Below are positions 10,365-20,680 of a DNA stretch of 64,000 bases, one piece after another. This stretch comes from Breviolum minutum Mf 1.05b.01. Lineage: Eukaryota > Sar > Dinophyceae > Suessiales > Symbiodiniaceae. The notes under the pieces are model-generated. The model did not search any database and had not been told where the DNA came from. It worked only from the letters and a program-made list of their open reading frames with translations. A program made the translations under genes and the position numbers. How positions within the stretch are numbered: position 1 is the first letter of the stretch; each line of letters begins with the position of its first letter. The DNA is taken from the NCBI GenBank assembly GCA_000507305.1, contig DF239028.1, positions 210,256 to 274,255 on the forward strand, in the 5' to 3' direction.

Positions 10365-10907
10365 GATATTTTTACGGAATATGCCAGGTCTAAAGCAAGC
10401 AATTTCTCTAAAATTTCTTAAATGACTGGAGTCATTTGTCCTGAGGCCTATTGAGTCTATCAGTGGAGGCTTTGGGGCAGTCCGTGACATTGGCTGGCCT
10501 ATGGAATGTCACTTGAAATGGCGATGAGGGCAATGACAGGGTGGATGAAGGAAAACAGAAGTAATGAAAACATGGAAGTCTTTCTGCAAGAGTAGTAGGT
10601 CCTTATTTGACTTTTTGTGTTATATATTTCTCAAGGTGTTGGGGGCTGGAACAACTATCAGTGTTGACCCGATATGCTTCTTAGGGACACCTCTTTTTTT
10701 TGGTTCGTAGAGTTTAATTACAGGGTTTCAGTGAAGTTGCTGAATGTATCTGGACCGCAGAGTTCACCAAGCAATTTCTTTCAAAATCACTTGAGATGTC
10801 AGCTTGATGAACTCAAAATCGGAAACAAATTTTGAGAGCCCAACACATTTCTTATTCTCAGATTTCCCATGCCTAGCATTTTGGTCATGACCATTTGCCT
10901 TCCCGAG

Positions 10908-11021
10908 GTGGCCTTCCCTGTGACGGGCATGCACTTTGCGCGAGACAATGGAGGCAACCTTGCAAGTCGTCGGGGAGGAAAGCAGAAGCGGGATGTCCTT
11001 CATGTTGACCTATACCTCTGA
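10908..11021 (+). CDS. Candidate terminal exon
   Basis: After TCCCGAG a frame reads VAFPVTGMHFARDNGG then NLASRRGGKQKRDVLHVDLY and a final L before TGA at 11019-11021. A second frame (starting LPCDGHALCARQ) would join phase with 9099-9177 but stops earlier. Which frame is used cannot be settled by eye. Confidence 0.35.
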   Translation: MAFPVTGMHFARDNGGNLASRRGGKQKRDVLHVDLYL

Positions 11022-11395
11022 GTCTTCCAGCTGCTTCTCAGATACTCAATGGGACTGGTATATTACTTCACATGTGGTTGATTTTGTTTGGCGTTTGGGA
11101 ACTAAAATAATGTGTGTTGTGTTTGTTTTTTTTCCGGGTGATTTTCTTGAGGAAAAATCAAATTTCAGCTGGCAACTGGTGTCGGGTTTTGTCCATGAAC
11201 AGTAGGTCTGCAGGTACTTGTCCTCCAAGTGATGTTTTAAGTTTAGTGGAGGGAATTCCCTCCCAAAAAAACTGCTCAAACACACACCTGAAGCTTACGG
11301 TTTATGAGAATTTAGTTCTCATCATTTTCCCAGCTTTATATGGATACTCCCTGCAATAGATGTTTGGAAATTTGAGGCGTCCCAAAGGCCATAAG

Positions 11396-11498
11396 GGGGG
11401 GGGGCAACGGTTTTGGAATCCCAATTTCCAGTGATTCCAAAGAGGTGGAAATCGAGCTGTCCGATGGTGGATTGCTTATTGGCTTTTGGAGAAACTTG
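11396..11498 (+). CDS. Candidate exon, two open frames
   Basis: Downstream of ATAAG one frame reads NGFGIPISSDSKEVEIEL then SDGGLLIGFWRNL before TTG|GTTTTG. Another frame (ESQFPVIPKRWKSS) stays open to 11721. The first has acidic, strand-like content; neither matches a known family to me. Confidence 0.25.
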
Positions 11499-12708
11499 GT
11501 TTTGTTTATTGTTTCATTTGCATCCGGCTGGTGACTGGTGCTTTGCTTCTATCAGAAGTAGGGGGTCTTTTGAGCTCATGAGCTTAGGATATTTCATGAA
11601 TTTCATGAAGCTAACCATGATGGTGCATTTATCCAGGTTTTTTTTTGGGAGCCCCTTGAATCATCAAGGGCCCAAGGTGGTAGCCTATGAGACGGCGGTT
11701 TTAAGTGGTAATGGAGGGTAGTAGAAAGCACGACATAAAACATGTGCCATCTCTGAAATTCTGATAGTCCTCCCAAAAACTTGTCTTGTTTCAATTGGAT
11801 GAATTGATGAATCGCTATGGTTTCTCCACATTGAGCATGTTGATGTGCTTCTGTTTCCTCGCAAGCAACTTTAAAGTCGAGTTTCCCACCCACACTGTTC
11901 ATCATTTCTTCACCGATTTATGACATTTCCTGCATGATCCTAAGTTTCTAAGGACACTCTTCAGCTTTTTTCAAAGCCTCAGTCGTGGTGATACAAACCT
12001 TCGGGTCTTGGCCGTTTATGGTGTTCAATGGTTGGCTTTGGCACGTTTATGGTGCTGGCTACATGTACAGCAAACATCAGCAGTTCCTCGGAAGAATTCC
12101 CAAAATTCGGGATCTGTGTGTTTTTTTCTTTCAGATTTGATTGGGGGTTTGGTAGTTATTGAAGTTGGTACATGAAACGTGTATATATATATATATATAC
12201 ATGTTATAATTTATAGTTGTATATTTACACATGATTATATGATGTAAATGATATAATTAATGGATATGCTGAATGTATCGTATAATTTTGGTAACTGCGG
12301 ACATGATATATATACATTTTCTTGGAACATGCATCTAGCCAAATATTACAAACCATGGGGATTTTTGAGTATATGAGTCGGGTATATAAACCTGTTGTAA
12401 TTTGTTTATTTGTTTCATCGGATGGTTTTTGCATGGACTGGATCCGGAATCCCTGGAATGCCAGCAAGTTGCGAGGTTCAGTTCTACTTGAACATTGTGA
12501 TTGAAAGTGGGAAGGAGCGCAAATGGCAAATTGAAAGGAATCTGTTGATGTATAAATGATGTTTTTGTTGAACCTTGGGACACACGATCCAAGACCCCAG
12601 ATAGATCAAGTTGGGGGAATCATCCTTATTTTCAGGGAAATCCAAGTTTGTGAAAGAATTGCAAGTATAATTCATAAAAAGTAACTATAATATATAATGA
12701 CTACTCTC

Positions 12709-12768
12709 TCTGGCAAATTATTTGGGAGGTGGTATCCCGGTATCCCCAAATAATTTTCACCAATTAAT
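12709..12768. repeat. Short inverted repeat
   Basis: CAAATTATTTGGG faces CCCCAAATAATTTT around the palindromic centre TATCCCGGTATCC. It is perhaps related to family E, whose copies also carry AAATTAT at one tip. Confidence 0.45.
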
Positions 12769-12844
12769 TTTGTGGTTTATGATTCACCCAGATGTCATAT
12801 GATATCATGGCATTAGATTGCCCATTCGACTGATCCACCGCCAG

Positions 12845-12957
12845 GAGAACTGGCTAAGCAAAGCCACAGCCAGCACCATTCGAAGTACACGAAGTACTTC
12901 TGTGGTGCCTCGGGGTTCAATGGGTTGCAGGGGTGCCAAGCATGCTCACATCAAAAG
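12845..12957 (+). CDS. Candidate exon C1 of a basic-protein gene
   Basis: The acceptor is CCACCGCCAG|G and the donor AAAAG|GTAGGA. It is open for 37 codons plus two bases: ENWLSKATASTIRSTRST then SVVPRGSMGCRGAKHAHIK. It is Ser/Thr/Arg-rich. The exit phase matches the next island at 13358. Confidence 0.42.
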
Positions 12958-13140
12958 GTAGGAATGGCATCCGGAAGATAACTCCATATTATTCATCAAA
13001 TGTGTATGTATGTATCATTATGTATCATTTCAATTCGTGTCAGTTGTATACTAATATATGTTTGCGTATAGATATACTCATTTTGAGTTTGAGGCTCTGA
13101 AACGTTCATGCCGACGGAGTTGGGGGAAGAGAATGCTCCT

Positions 13141-13215
13141 AATTTCACCCCAAAACTTCCCTAAAAACAGGGAAATCCCCTTATTTTAGGGAAATCTAGG
13201 TTGGTGAAATATTAT
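13141..13215. repeat. Foldback element family E, short
   Basis: ATTTCACCCCAAAAC and GGTTGGTGAAATATTATA are the tips. GGGAAATCTAGGTTGGTG recurs at 35340 and 60253. Confidence 0.55.
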
Positions 13216-13219
13216 ACGC

Positions 13220-13309
13220 ACAGGATCCATGTATGGTATATTTAACCTACATGTAGTTGCTTTGTATAACTAAATGTAGGTAATATATACCACGAATGGA
13301 TCCTATGGG
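13220..13309. repeat. Foldback element family D
   Basis: CAGGATCCATGTATGGTAT pairs with ATACCACGAATGGATCCTATG. Inner AACCTACATGTAG and CTAAATGTAGGTAAT are present. Confidence 0.7.
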
Positions 13310-13357
13310 ATATGTTGGATCAGATGTCTACCATATACGTGACCTGTGACGTTGAAG

Positions 13358-13430
13358 GATTTGTTGGCGGACAAGACCTTTGCCGATGTTCCTTTGGCAG
13401 ACTCTGACGGGGACCGTGGCCGAAGGATGC
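13358..13430 (+). CDS. Candidate exon C2
   Basis: It lies between GTTGAAG|G and GATGC|GTTTTT. The frame that continues 12845-12957 and enters 13864 in phase reads ICWRTRPLPMFLWQTLTG then TVAEGC. A second frame (DLLADKTFADVPLADSDG) is equally open but breaks phase on both sides. The exon is likely; the frame is less sure. Confidence 0.38.
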
Positions 13431-13734
13431 GTTTTTTTTCCTCATGGTTTTTCTTATACTGTAAGAACAGCATTTTAGCCAATGATGACCAATGGAAATG
13501 ACTACTTGTGTTTCATGTTTACTGTACTATGTTTACAATGCAAGATAGATCTCCATGTAGTTCCTAGTCTTCAAATCTAGTCATAGATTTTGAACATTCC
13601 TTACAGTTCCCAAATGTCTAGTGTTAGCTAGGAGGTTTTGCTGAAAGTGATGCCTGCAACCAGCTCCAGATCTCCACCAACAGTGCTGGTGTTCCACCTT
13701 CTAAGTTGATGACGTCCTGACAAACAATATGGGT

Positions 13735-13860
13735 TACACCCCTGAAGATTGACACTGTTCACAATATTCATGAAGGTTTGGTTTAGGTCATTTTATGTCA
13801 TTTTATGTCATTTTCATGGGTGATTTGTAGGTGAACCATGGTATCATCTTCCAGGGTGTA
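13735..13860. repeat. Foldback element family C ending at an exon
   Basis: ACACCCCTGAAGATTGACAC and TATCATCTTCCAGGGTGTA are the tips. GTCATTTTAT is tandemly repeated inside. The right tip carries a pyrimidine-rich CTTCCAG three bases before the exon at 13864. Confidence 0.6.
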
Positions 13861-13863
13861 AAG

Positions 13864-14007
13864 GAAGAGGATTACCACGTTGTGGACCCACTGGGCAAAT
13901 GGGAGCTGCAACCAGTCGTTGGTTTTGTTCGAGAGAACCCCCGGATGTCCAAACCACCGGAGAATCTCCAGCACTTAAAGAAAAACATAAGGCTCTACGA
14001 ATCGTTG
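13864..14007 (+). CDS. Candidate exon C3, 48 codons
   Basis: The acceptor is GTAAAG|G (an upstream CCAG|G at 13855 would add three codons in frame) and the donor TTG|GTATGTG is strong. The peptide is EEDYHVVDPLGKWELQPV then VGFVRENPRMSKPPENLQHL and KKNIRLYESL. It is phase 0 at both ends. No domain was recognised; the composition is that of a soluble, charged protein. Confidence 0.48.
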
Positions 14008-14058
14008 GTATGTGGTAGTATTTGTGGAAGGAGTTCTTTCGCATGTTTTTGTTTATAT

Positions 14059-14158
14059 ACACCCCTGATGTTTAACATAGACCCTGAAAAATGATGGTTG
14101 GAAGACTACTTTCCTTTTGGAATGGTGAGTTTTCAGGGGCTATGTTAAACTTTGGGAA
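14059..14158. repeat. Foldback element family C
   Basis: ACACCCCTGATGTTTAACAT and ATGTTAAACTTTGGG are the tips, with inner GACCCTGAAAA and TTTTCAGGGGC. It lies in the putative intron after 14007 and is followed by a TA microsatellite. Confidence 0.75.
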
Positions 14159-14520
14159 TGTATATATATATATATATAAGTATATATTTATATATGTTCA
14201 TACGTATAGGATTTTCATGTGCGTGCTGTTTTCATGCATTTGGTAACGGTGGACATCAGAAGCCTACCTGTAAGTAGATCCATACATCTTGGATATACAC
14301 TTGAAGGGACTTGTCGACTGAAAACGTGCGAAATTCCACTTGCGGCAATTGGTTTCTATCATTTGTTTTTGGCAGCAGCATCCACCATCTTCCAGGCATC
14401 CACCCAAAAAAATATTCATTATGTATCCAGATGTATGGATATAGCATCACCTGACACTACGTATATCACATGGTTGTTCCCCCATTTTTGTTGGTTTCCC
14501 GGTTTTTCAAATGGCACAAG

Positions 14521-14721
14521 CAGTGCCATGCCGCCGTTCGTGTCGACCCAAGGACAAGTATGCCTCCAGATTGGCAGAGAGCGTGGAGAAAATGATCTGC
14601 GAAAAGCTACGCGACGAGGCGGCCATCTTAGCCAAGGCGACCGATGGATGGGAACCCAAGGGGAAGTTGGTTGGAGGCCCCAGGGTTTGCAAGCTGCAAA
14701 AATGCCGAGAAGTTGTTGGAG
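14521..14721 (+). CDS. Candidate exon C4, Lys/Glu-rich
   Basis: It is a GC-rich island ending at GGAG|GTTGAT. The favoured frame reads CRRSCRPKDKYASRLAESVE then KMICEKLRDEAAILAKATDG and WEPKGKLVGGPRVCKLQKCR, helical and charged, and its exit phase fits 15199. The acceptor is CAAG or CAAGCAG, and neither joins 13864-14007 in phase, so a small exon is probably missing in between. Another frame is open for 189 codons through this region (14219-14788) but fails to continue downstream. Confidence 0.45.
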
Positions 14722-15198
14722 GTTGATTCGTATCGAAATAGCTTCAGTTATGACAGCTCACTGCTGTGAATTTGTTTGGTTTTTCTAATTGATTATGATT
14801 CTGATTGATCAGTGACTTGATGTGTTGTTCAATGTCAAACATGGAACTGGCACTTGAGGAAGAGTTGGCTTCCAGCGAATGACATGTTCCAAACAAAAAC
14901 TTGGATGGAGTTTGCCAACTCCTTGGATCCGATGATCTCATTGGAAAAAGTTCTGTGTGAGAATCCTCCCTAACAAGACTGTAGTTTGCCCCAAAAATGG
15001 TTCACATTTTTTAGGTTGGCAATCATGCTCATTTACAAGGTGAAGGTTCACTAAACTTGCAGTTGCAAGGTGTTCGTTTGAAGTATTTTCCTCACAGTAG
15101 TAACCTAATCACTTGAACTTGCCAATCCTGCAAAATTATACCAAGACAGAGGATACAAAATGATGAAATGGATTGAAATGGTTTCAGCTTGCTGCTAG

Positions 15199-15352
15199 GT
15201 TTCGGCCATAGGATCCATAGGACCTATAGGAGGACCACCCACGTAGCCGTGCAGGCAAAGAAACATTTCCAACGTGGGAATTTGATTGTTGTCCTCGTGT
15301 CCATCGAGCGTATTGACATGCGCAAGATGTTAGAGACTCTTGGAGTGGAAAA
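15199..15352 (+). CDS. Candidate exon C5
   Basis: After GCTGCTAG the frame reads FGHRIHRTYRRTTHVAVQ then AKKHFQRGNLIVVLVSIER and IDMRKMLETLGVE. The two opening bases complete the Gly codon left by 14521-14721. If GAAAA|GTGACC is the donor, the codon Lys is completed by 16067; otherwise the frame ends at TGA 15354-15356. It is a mix of basic helix and hydrophobic strand, and I do not recognise it. Confidence 0.48.
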
Positions 15353-16066
15353 GTGACCGATTGGTGGACGGGGATGTTTCCCAATGTTTCCCTGTTTTTT
15401 GACTATAGTGGCATGCTACGACCAGCATGAGTATAGACTTGTGTTTTGATCCTATTAGTTGTAAACTACAGTGACAGGCTATGTGTACTTGTTTATTTGG
15501 TATATATATTTGTTTTTCCATTTATTCACTGAATCAATGTATTTGTATGAATATATTTATATATACGTCATATGACAGGATTTCCCCAATTCGCTTCGAA
15601 AAGTCCCAAGCAGTCACCATTTGCTTATCGATGGGTCCTCAGATTTTCTCTTCCTTTTTTCCCGCTCCGAAAGCTGGTGGGGTCCAATATTCAATATATG
15701 ATAATATATGTGAGATGCGGGGAAAATGTCTTTCACTTCCTGCTAGTGGATATACTTACAAAAGTTTAGCAGTTTAGTCACCATGATGTTTGATGTTGGT
15801 GGCTTATTATTCAAGGAATCTTCCATGAAAGGAGATGGGTCCGTTTCAAATCTAGAATGGTAAACCACCAACCTTACCCAACATGTTTTTTTTGCAACTC
15901 CAAATCTACCCATCTTATAACTTATAACCATCAATTTGAAATAACATCATTTTGTATCATTTTGTTACATTGAATGCATGTGGTAGCCCTTAACCCTCCA
16001 TCTCATACCCTCCCCAACCCTACCTCCCACGAAAAGTTGGGCCGCCAAAACCTTCGGCGATTTCAG

Positions 16067-16127
16067 GTTAAAAGGCGAATCACATCGGCTCCGGCGAGTG
16101 GATGTGATCATGCGCCACTTGGAATGA
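16067..16127 (+). CDS. Candidate terminal exon C6
   Basis: The acceptor is GATTTCAG|G. In the phase left by 15199-15352 it reads LKGESHRLRRVDVIMRHLE and stops at TGA 16125-16127. It would give the gene a basic, helical C terminus. The next gene (glutathione peroxidase) starts about 1.1 kb downstream on the same strand. Confidence 0.42.
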
Positions 16128-16163
16128 TGGGGGCAGGATGTATGTTGACTGATTGAGTTTGAT

Positions 16164-16273
16164 GTACCCTCCCTGAAACTAACGTAGCACCTGAAAATGG
16201 ATGCTTGCAATACTAGGCCCTCCTTTTTGGGAGGGCCTATTTTTAGGGGCGAACTGTTAGTTTCAGCGAGTGT
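16164..16273. repeat. Foldback element family C
   Basis: GTACCCTCCCTGAAACTAAC and GTTAGTTTCAGCGAGTGTA are the tips. Inner GCACCTGAAAATGGATG is typical of family C. Confidence 0.7.
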
Positions 16274-17152
16274 ATCCATGCACTATCTTTTTTGGTCTTT
16301 ATCTTGAGAAAGAGAGAATAACACGATCCTTACTATACAACTGAATCTACAGGTCACATCACTTTGAAACAAGGTGAGCAGAGTCATCTTCCCGAAATGG
16401 CCTTGTTCCAGATCGGCAACATACTATGTTTTGTTGAATTTATTTTTTACCATGAACAGGTCGGAAATCACAAGCTAATCTTTAATGAACAATCATCAAT
16501 ATGTGATGAGTGTGTGTTTGCTCATTGTGCTCACCATTTGTTGGAAGGCTTCACGGTGCCATCTGAGGTTTCATGCGCTTCGTGCCCGTGCCATTGAAGT
16601 ACGACTTTGAAGAAGTGCTTCTTGCACAGTTCTGCACCTCGGTTTTTATAGCAAGAACCGAACCTGCCTTTGCCCCAAGGTTGATGGGAAAATGTGAGTT
16701 GGGATTCTACCCAAATTTGCAGTTAAAAGTATGGTAAAAAAACAATCATCCATGTCAATTTTGCAAAAGGCCGATGGCTTCTAGACAGTTCCTGGGTGCT
16801 TCCTATAGAAACAGATGGGGATGTTGACGCCCGCCCCAAAAAAATGCCATTCGAGCCACTTACAGTTGCAAAAAGCAACAAGACAAACTGTATCGCTTTG
16901 TGGCTGTTCCTTTGTCAAAACACATTAATCAACCCAGCAACATGATCCGCAATGACTGAAACACTACACTACATAGAACTATGCGTTCAAATGCAAGACA
17001 GAATCATTGACTTGGTCTTTTTCTTAAATGTTTGTTTTGGTAGTCCATGATCAGAAACTTCCCCGATATCATGCGACTTTCTGGTGTAAAGATCAACAAT
17101 GTAACAAGGAAACACCACAAATTGACTCAGTCAAGGTTACCCGCTTAGGAAC
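16274..17152. other. Spacer before the glutathione peroxidase gene
   Basis: It has mixed composition with no foldback element and no clear exon. A promoter cannot be recognised; dinoflagellate promoters lack a reliable TATA motif. Confidence 0.35.
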
Positions 17153-17173
17153 AGCCATAATTATTGGCTCAAG
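17153..17173 (+). other. Degenerate relict spliced-leader sequence
   Basis: AGCCAT, a short AT insertion, then TTGGCTCAAG. The dinoflagellate spliced leader ends AGCCATTTTGGCTCAAG, so this copy keeps both halves with a few extra bases between them. It lies 59 bases before the ATG of the glutathione peroxidase gene, where a leader would sit if a trans-spliced mRNA had been copied back into the genome. The family knowledge is the known occurrence of such relicts; the assignment here is inferred from 16 matching bases. Confidence 0.6.
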
Positions 17174-17232
17174 TCCTTCAGGCTTCAGTAGCAGTTACAG
17201 TATTTCGAAAGGACCTTCCAAGTGTTGTCAGC

Positions 17233-18030
17233 ATGGCGTTGGTGAAGTCCGGTTCGCGCAGCAAGGAGGAACTGGAGAAGTTTGCGTGCGACGAGGCCGA
17301 GGCTCCAGCTGCATCTCCCGAAGTTGATGGTAGGGAGGCAGCAAGGCAGCTGGGTCGAACAATCATGTCCTGCTTTGGTTTTGGACAAGAGAAGCCCAAG
17401 GTTGCCACCGAGACCTTTCATGAGCTTACAGCACGCATGAACTCGGGGGAGGCGGTGAAATTCGACATGTTCAAGGGCAAGGTGTTGATGGTGGTGAACG
17501 TAGCTACAGAATGAGGTTTGACGAAACAGAACTACGCTGAACTTGCTGACATTTGCTCTGATCTGAAAGATGAGCCTTTCGAAGTGCTTGCCTTCCCTTG
17601 CAATCAGTTTGGAAAGCAGGAGAAGGGGAACAGTGAACAGATTGGCGACTTCATTACAGGCAAATTGACAGATTCAAACTTTTCCATCTTCGAGAAGTGC
17701 CACGTGAACGGTCGTCACACACACCCCGTGTGGCATTTCTGCAGGTACAATGCCGACATGACGCGAAATCGACGACAAATGTTTGTGATTCCTTGGAACT
17801 TCGCCAAGTTCATCATTGACAAGGAGGGTCGCGTATTCAAGTACTACTCCCCGAAGGTGCCTCCTTCGCAAATTAAGCCAGACATACAGGCTCTCTTGGC
17901 GAACACCGTGAAGGCCGCACCTTCCCAACCGCGGACCATTAAGCCAGAGGACGCGCCTCCAGGCTTCCTCAGTAGCAGCAAAGCCGTAGAGAGAAAAGTT
18001 TCCTCTACAGGCACAACCTTGTTTTTATAG
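17233..18030 (+). CDS. Selenocysteine-type glutathione peroxidase
   Basis: It reduces hydrogen and lipid hydroperoxides with thiol electrons. The frame gives 265 residues with TGA at codon 94. That codon lies in VNVATE-(TGA)-GLT, where the family has VASxU/CGxT, so it is read as selenocysteine, the peroxidatic residue. Other signatures are FPCNQFGKQE at 121-130 (catalytic Gln129) and WNFAKF at 188-193 (catalytic Trp188, Asn189), plus VNG at 158-160. Spacing resembles the monomeric phospholipid-hydroperoxide (GPX4-like) group. Residues 1-57 are a non-conserved, charged extension without a clear transit peptide. The C terminus (about 220-265) is also extra and Pro/Ser-rich. ATG 17233 is the first Met in frame. 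The gene has no introns and a relict spliced leader upstream, suggesting a retrocopy. Alternative: a pseudogene with a Cys-to-stop change; the intact 171 codons downstream argue against that. Confidence 0.92.
17512..17514 (+). other. In-frame TGA, selenocysteine codon
   Basis: It sits exactly at the peroxidatic position of the glutathione peroxidase motif. Reading it as Sec joins two halves that are in the same frame with no overlap or gap. Decoding needs a SECIS element in the 3' UTR, which I could not identify by eye. Confidence 0.82.
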
Positions 18031-18826
18031 CTTATAGGCTTAAAAGCAGGAACCTAGGACTGGACCCGGGCCTGATTTCCAAACGGTAATCGGATGTAAT
18101 CGGCTCCAGATCCTCCGAATATTTTCCAACATTGGAGTTTCAGTTACTCCTTGCAAAGGCAGCCAAGGAAATGCAATCCACGACTCATCCACCAGGTAAG
18201 TGATCTGAGCAGTTGACATGCTGCATACCCCAGAAGTGGCCAAAAGGTGCTATTCGTTGAGGCCCTTGTGCCTCCTATGAACACCAGTAGTAGAATATGA
18301 ATATATCAAGAAAAGGTGTGCTTTTATGATCCTCTAAATTTGGCCACTGGTTTGGGGAGTGAGTTTTATACTGCACTTCTTGCATGCATTGCTGTTGGCT
18401 CAGTGAGAACCCTGGCTGGATGAAATCATGCATCGAATTGGTTTGTCTGAGATGCTCCAAGTCTTTTGCAAGAAAAAAATGCTTGAATTAGCCACCTCCA
18501 AACAGAAAGATTCCTCTGACTCAGACCCTCGGTATATGGTAGGTATGTTTGGCCTCACTAGAATTCTCTAGATATATGCTTTACGAGTTGATCATTCACG
18601 TTGGTCCATGGCATAGAAATTGTTTTGCAAGAAATTGCTCCTAATTACATAAGCCACTAAACTACCACCATTCACCAGGTACACTCATGATAAAGTGACA
18701 TATGTGACATACCAACGGAAAATCCATAGTTTGTAGATGGAGTTCCTACATCAAACAACGTGGGCTTTCCAATTGCCATGTTGAGTCCGTTGAACAAAGG
18801 GTAGCTGGTCCCTGCCTCATTCCAAG
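18031..18826. other. 3' flank of glutathione peroxidase
   Basis: This should hold the 3' UTR and any SECIS element. Short hairpins occur (GATTTCC-AAAC-GGTAATC at about 18073; GAGGC with GCCTC at about 18258), but none has a 10 bp or longer helix flanked by TGA and GA. No other gene is clear before 18827. Confidence 0.4.
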
Positions 18827-18975
18827 GTCGGAATATGATCGGGAATGTACCTTCACAACTGACCCGTCAGATGTGCGAGATTGGCGGTGTCAACGTGGAT
18901 GTGGAGGCTAAGAGTAAAGAACAACAAGCAGATTATTTGTTGGAAGCGATGCGTCAACTGGATGAAGAGACTTGA
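18827..18975 (+). CDS. Candidate exon ending in a stop
   Basis: After TTCCAAG the frame reads RNMIGNVPSQLTRQMCEIGG then VNVDVEAKSKEQQADYLLEA and MRQLDEET before TGA 18973-18975. The C-terminal part is a typical charged helix. GTAAGG follows two bases after the stop, so a donor in another frame is conceivable, but the other frames are interrupted. No family was recognised. Confidence 0.45.
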
Positions 18976-19629
18976 AGTAAGGAATGAAAATAAAAGCCAT
19001 GCAGTTTTGGGGTTGGGGGAAATCCATGGATATGCTGCTAATATAGGTTCGGATGGATTGAAACAATTGCTTAGCTTCACCTTCGACTTGGGGAAGTTTT
19101 GTTTTTGTTTTACTACTTTGACGATTTTTGTCAACTGGCTTGAAACAGCCGTGGTATGCCGAGAGGGAAAGAAAGTCTGGTTTTGGAAATGTTGGAGTGG
19201 GCATTCGTTGAGGTCTCTTGGATGTGGGAAAATGTGTCTCATATTTGAACTCTGAGAATGGCAAGATGCAAGTTGAGCACCAAGCAAACACTGGTTGGTT
19301 GATATATATATATATATATGTATAGTGGATTATGCGCTCCCCTTACATAACGTATTGTCATAGACCCTTTTGGGTGTCTCTTGAAATGCCTACTAGCCAA
19401 CCAGTATTTATGAGATTTTATGAGATCCTTCATAGATGGGGACCTTGCGAGGACAAAGGACTTGTGAATTGTAGCCGGTTCAGGTCCCTGTATGATACAG
19501 ATCACATGTACATCTTGTACCGAGTACTATGAGCGGTTGATTCCACTCAATTGTCAAATTCATCCAATCTATTTGATTTATTTTGCAGGTAAGGAAGGAT
19601 AATCTCCAAGAGCTAAAAATCCTTCAGAC

Positions 19630-19733
19630 ATAGGATCCATGTATGGTATATAAATTAAATTTACCTCTCTACATTTACCACAAAAATTGAGCCATTCATG
19701 TAGGTAAATATACCAGTCCCATGGATGGCATGG
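19630..19733. repeat. Foldback element family D
   Basis: ATAGGATCCATGTATGGTAT pairs with ATACCAGTCCCATGGATGG. CATGTAGGTAAAT occurs in the right arm. Confidence 0.7.
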
Positions 19734-19948
19734 GTCATAACATGTCATGGTTAGGGTCGCATTGGGATCTCTTCTCCGTGGAGCTTTTGTCAAAATCGCC
19801 CAAGGAAGATATCCAGGACGCGAAGAACCGAAGAAGCTATGCCTTTGGAGGAGATGAAGTATGGCCCTTCTTTTGTGGATATGGTCATGCAAAAGTACGC
19901 CATGTACCAACTACAGCCTGCTATCCAAGGCTGATTGGGTATGGTTGA
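19734..19948 (+). other. Coding-like stretch open in all three plus frames
   Basis: From TTAG|G at about 19755 to 19948 all plus frames stay open for 30 or more codons (for example HWDLFSVELLSKSPKED, and EEAMPLEEMKYGPSFVDM ending at a TGA). An exon is probable, but the frame cannot be chosen. Confidence 0.3.
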
Positions 19949-20538
19949 TGGTGTTCTTACCTGCTGGCTGGTGGTTGATGATGATGATGGTGACGATACG
20001 GAGTGAGAATGTCCATAAGCCTAGAGATTGAATTTCTGTAATTGAAAAACATTATGAACATGTCAATATGAACTTCTCCAAGTTGGTGGATTATCATGGG
20101 TATGGTTATGATATATGCGTACATCAGCTTTGACCTGATGTACAGGAGCTTCTTTTGAAATGATGCGGGGGTCCCCTCAATAAATAGCTAGAGCAAGCCT
20201 GTGTGATCTATTCAGTGTATATGCTTTGAACTGTTTTTGTTGTTTGTAGATAGTAGATCTATGGTTGCGGTAGTGGTGAATGATGGAGATGCTCCACTAC
20301 CCAGGATGCCAGTAGAAGATTAGGTCTGAACATGTGATTATCCCGGTATCATTGTTAGCAGATAGCGTGGGCATCCCCAGATTCATCAAGAGGATTCTAT
20401 TGCAAACTGGCTTTTGCGCGAAAGTGTTCCATCCTAGAAATCCAATCACATTCACCCCCAGTACTCTCTTACCATTGGGTTTCAAAACCATGGGTTTTTA
20501 CACTTTCCCAAAGATTTAAACATAGAACATATAGTAAC

Positions 20539-20680
20539 CTTTTCAAATGATGGTACCTGGGACCCGGTGATTTCCACCCGGCCTTCAAACCGGGGGTGTC
20601 TGAAAAACGCCATCGGCGCTCCGGCAGGCAGGTGACTTGCAGCATCGCTCCCGTTGCTGATCGTGACTGAGAGACGGTGG
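20539..20680 (-). CDS. Candidate minus-strand exon
   Basis: On the minus strand a pyrimidine tract ending TTTTTTCCAAAG precedes the frame HRLSVTISNGSDAASHLP, then AGAPMAFFRHPRFEGRVEIT and GSQVPSFEK, ending at AAG|GTTACT. It is GC-rich and strand-like in character. A plus-strand frame (starting WDPVISTRPSNRG) is also open over half of it, so orientation is not certain. Confidence 0.4.

Noticed and set aside
14219..14788. 189-codon plus frame
   Set aside because: Its first half is not protein-like, and its continuation into the next island (15199) hits a stop. The shorter frame in 14521-14721 continues in phase.
17512..17514. TGA as the true end of a short protein with a second gene starting at 17518
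   Set aside because: The downstream part has no ATG start, and both halves together form one glutathione peroxidase motif across the TGA.
18031..18560. SECIS candidates downstream of the glutathione peroxidase
   Set aside because: Hairpins at about 18073, 18258 and 18278 lack the TGA/GA quartet with a long helix and an AA apical loop, so none is called.
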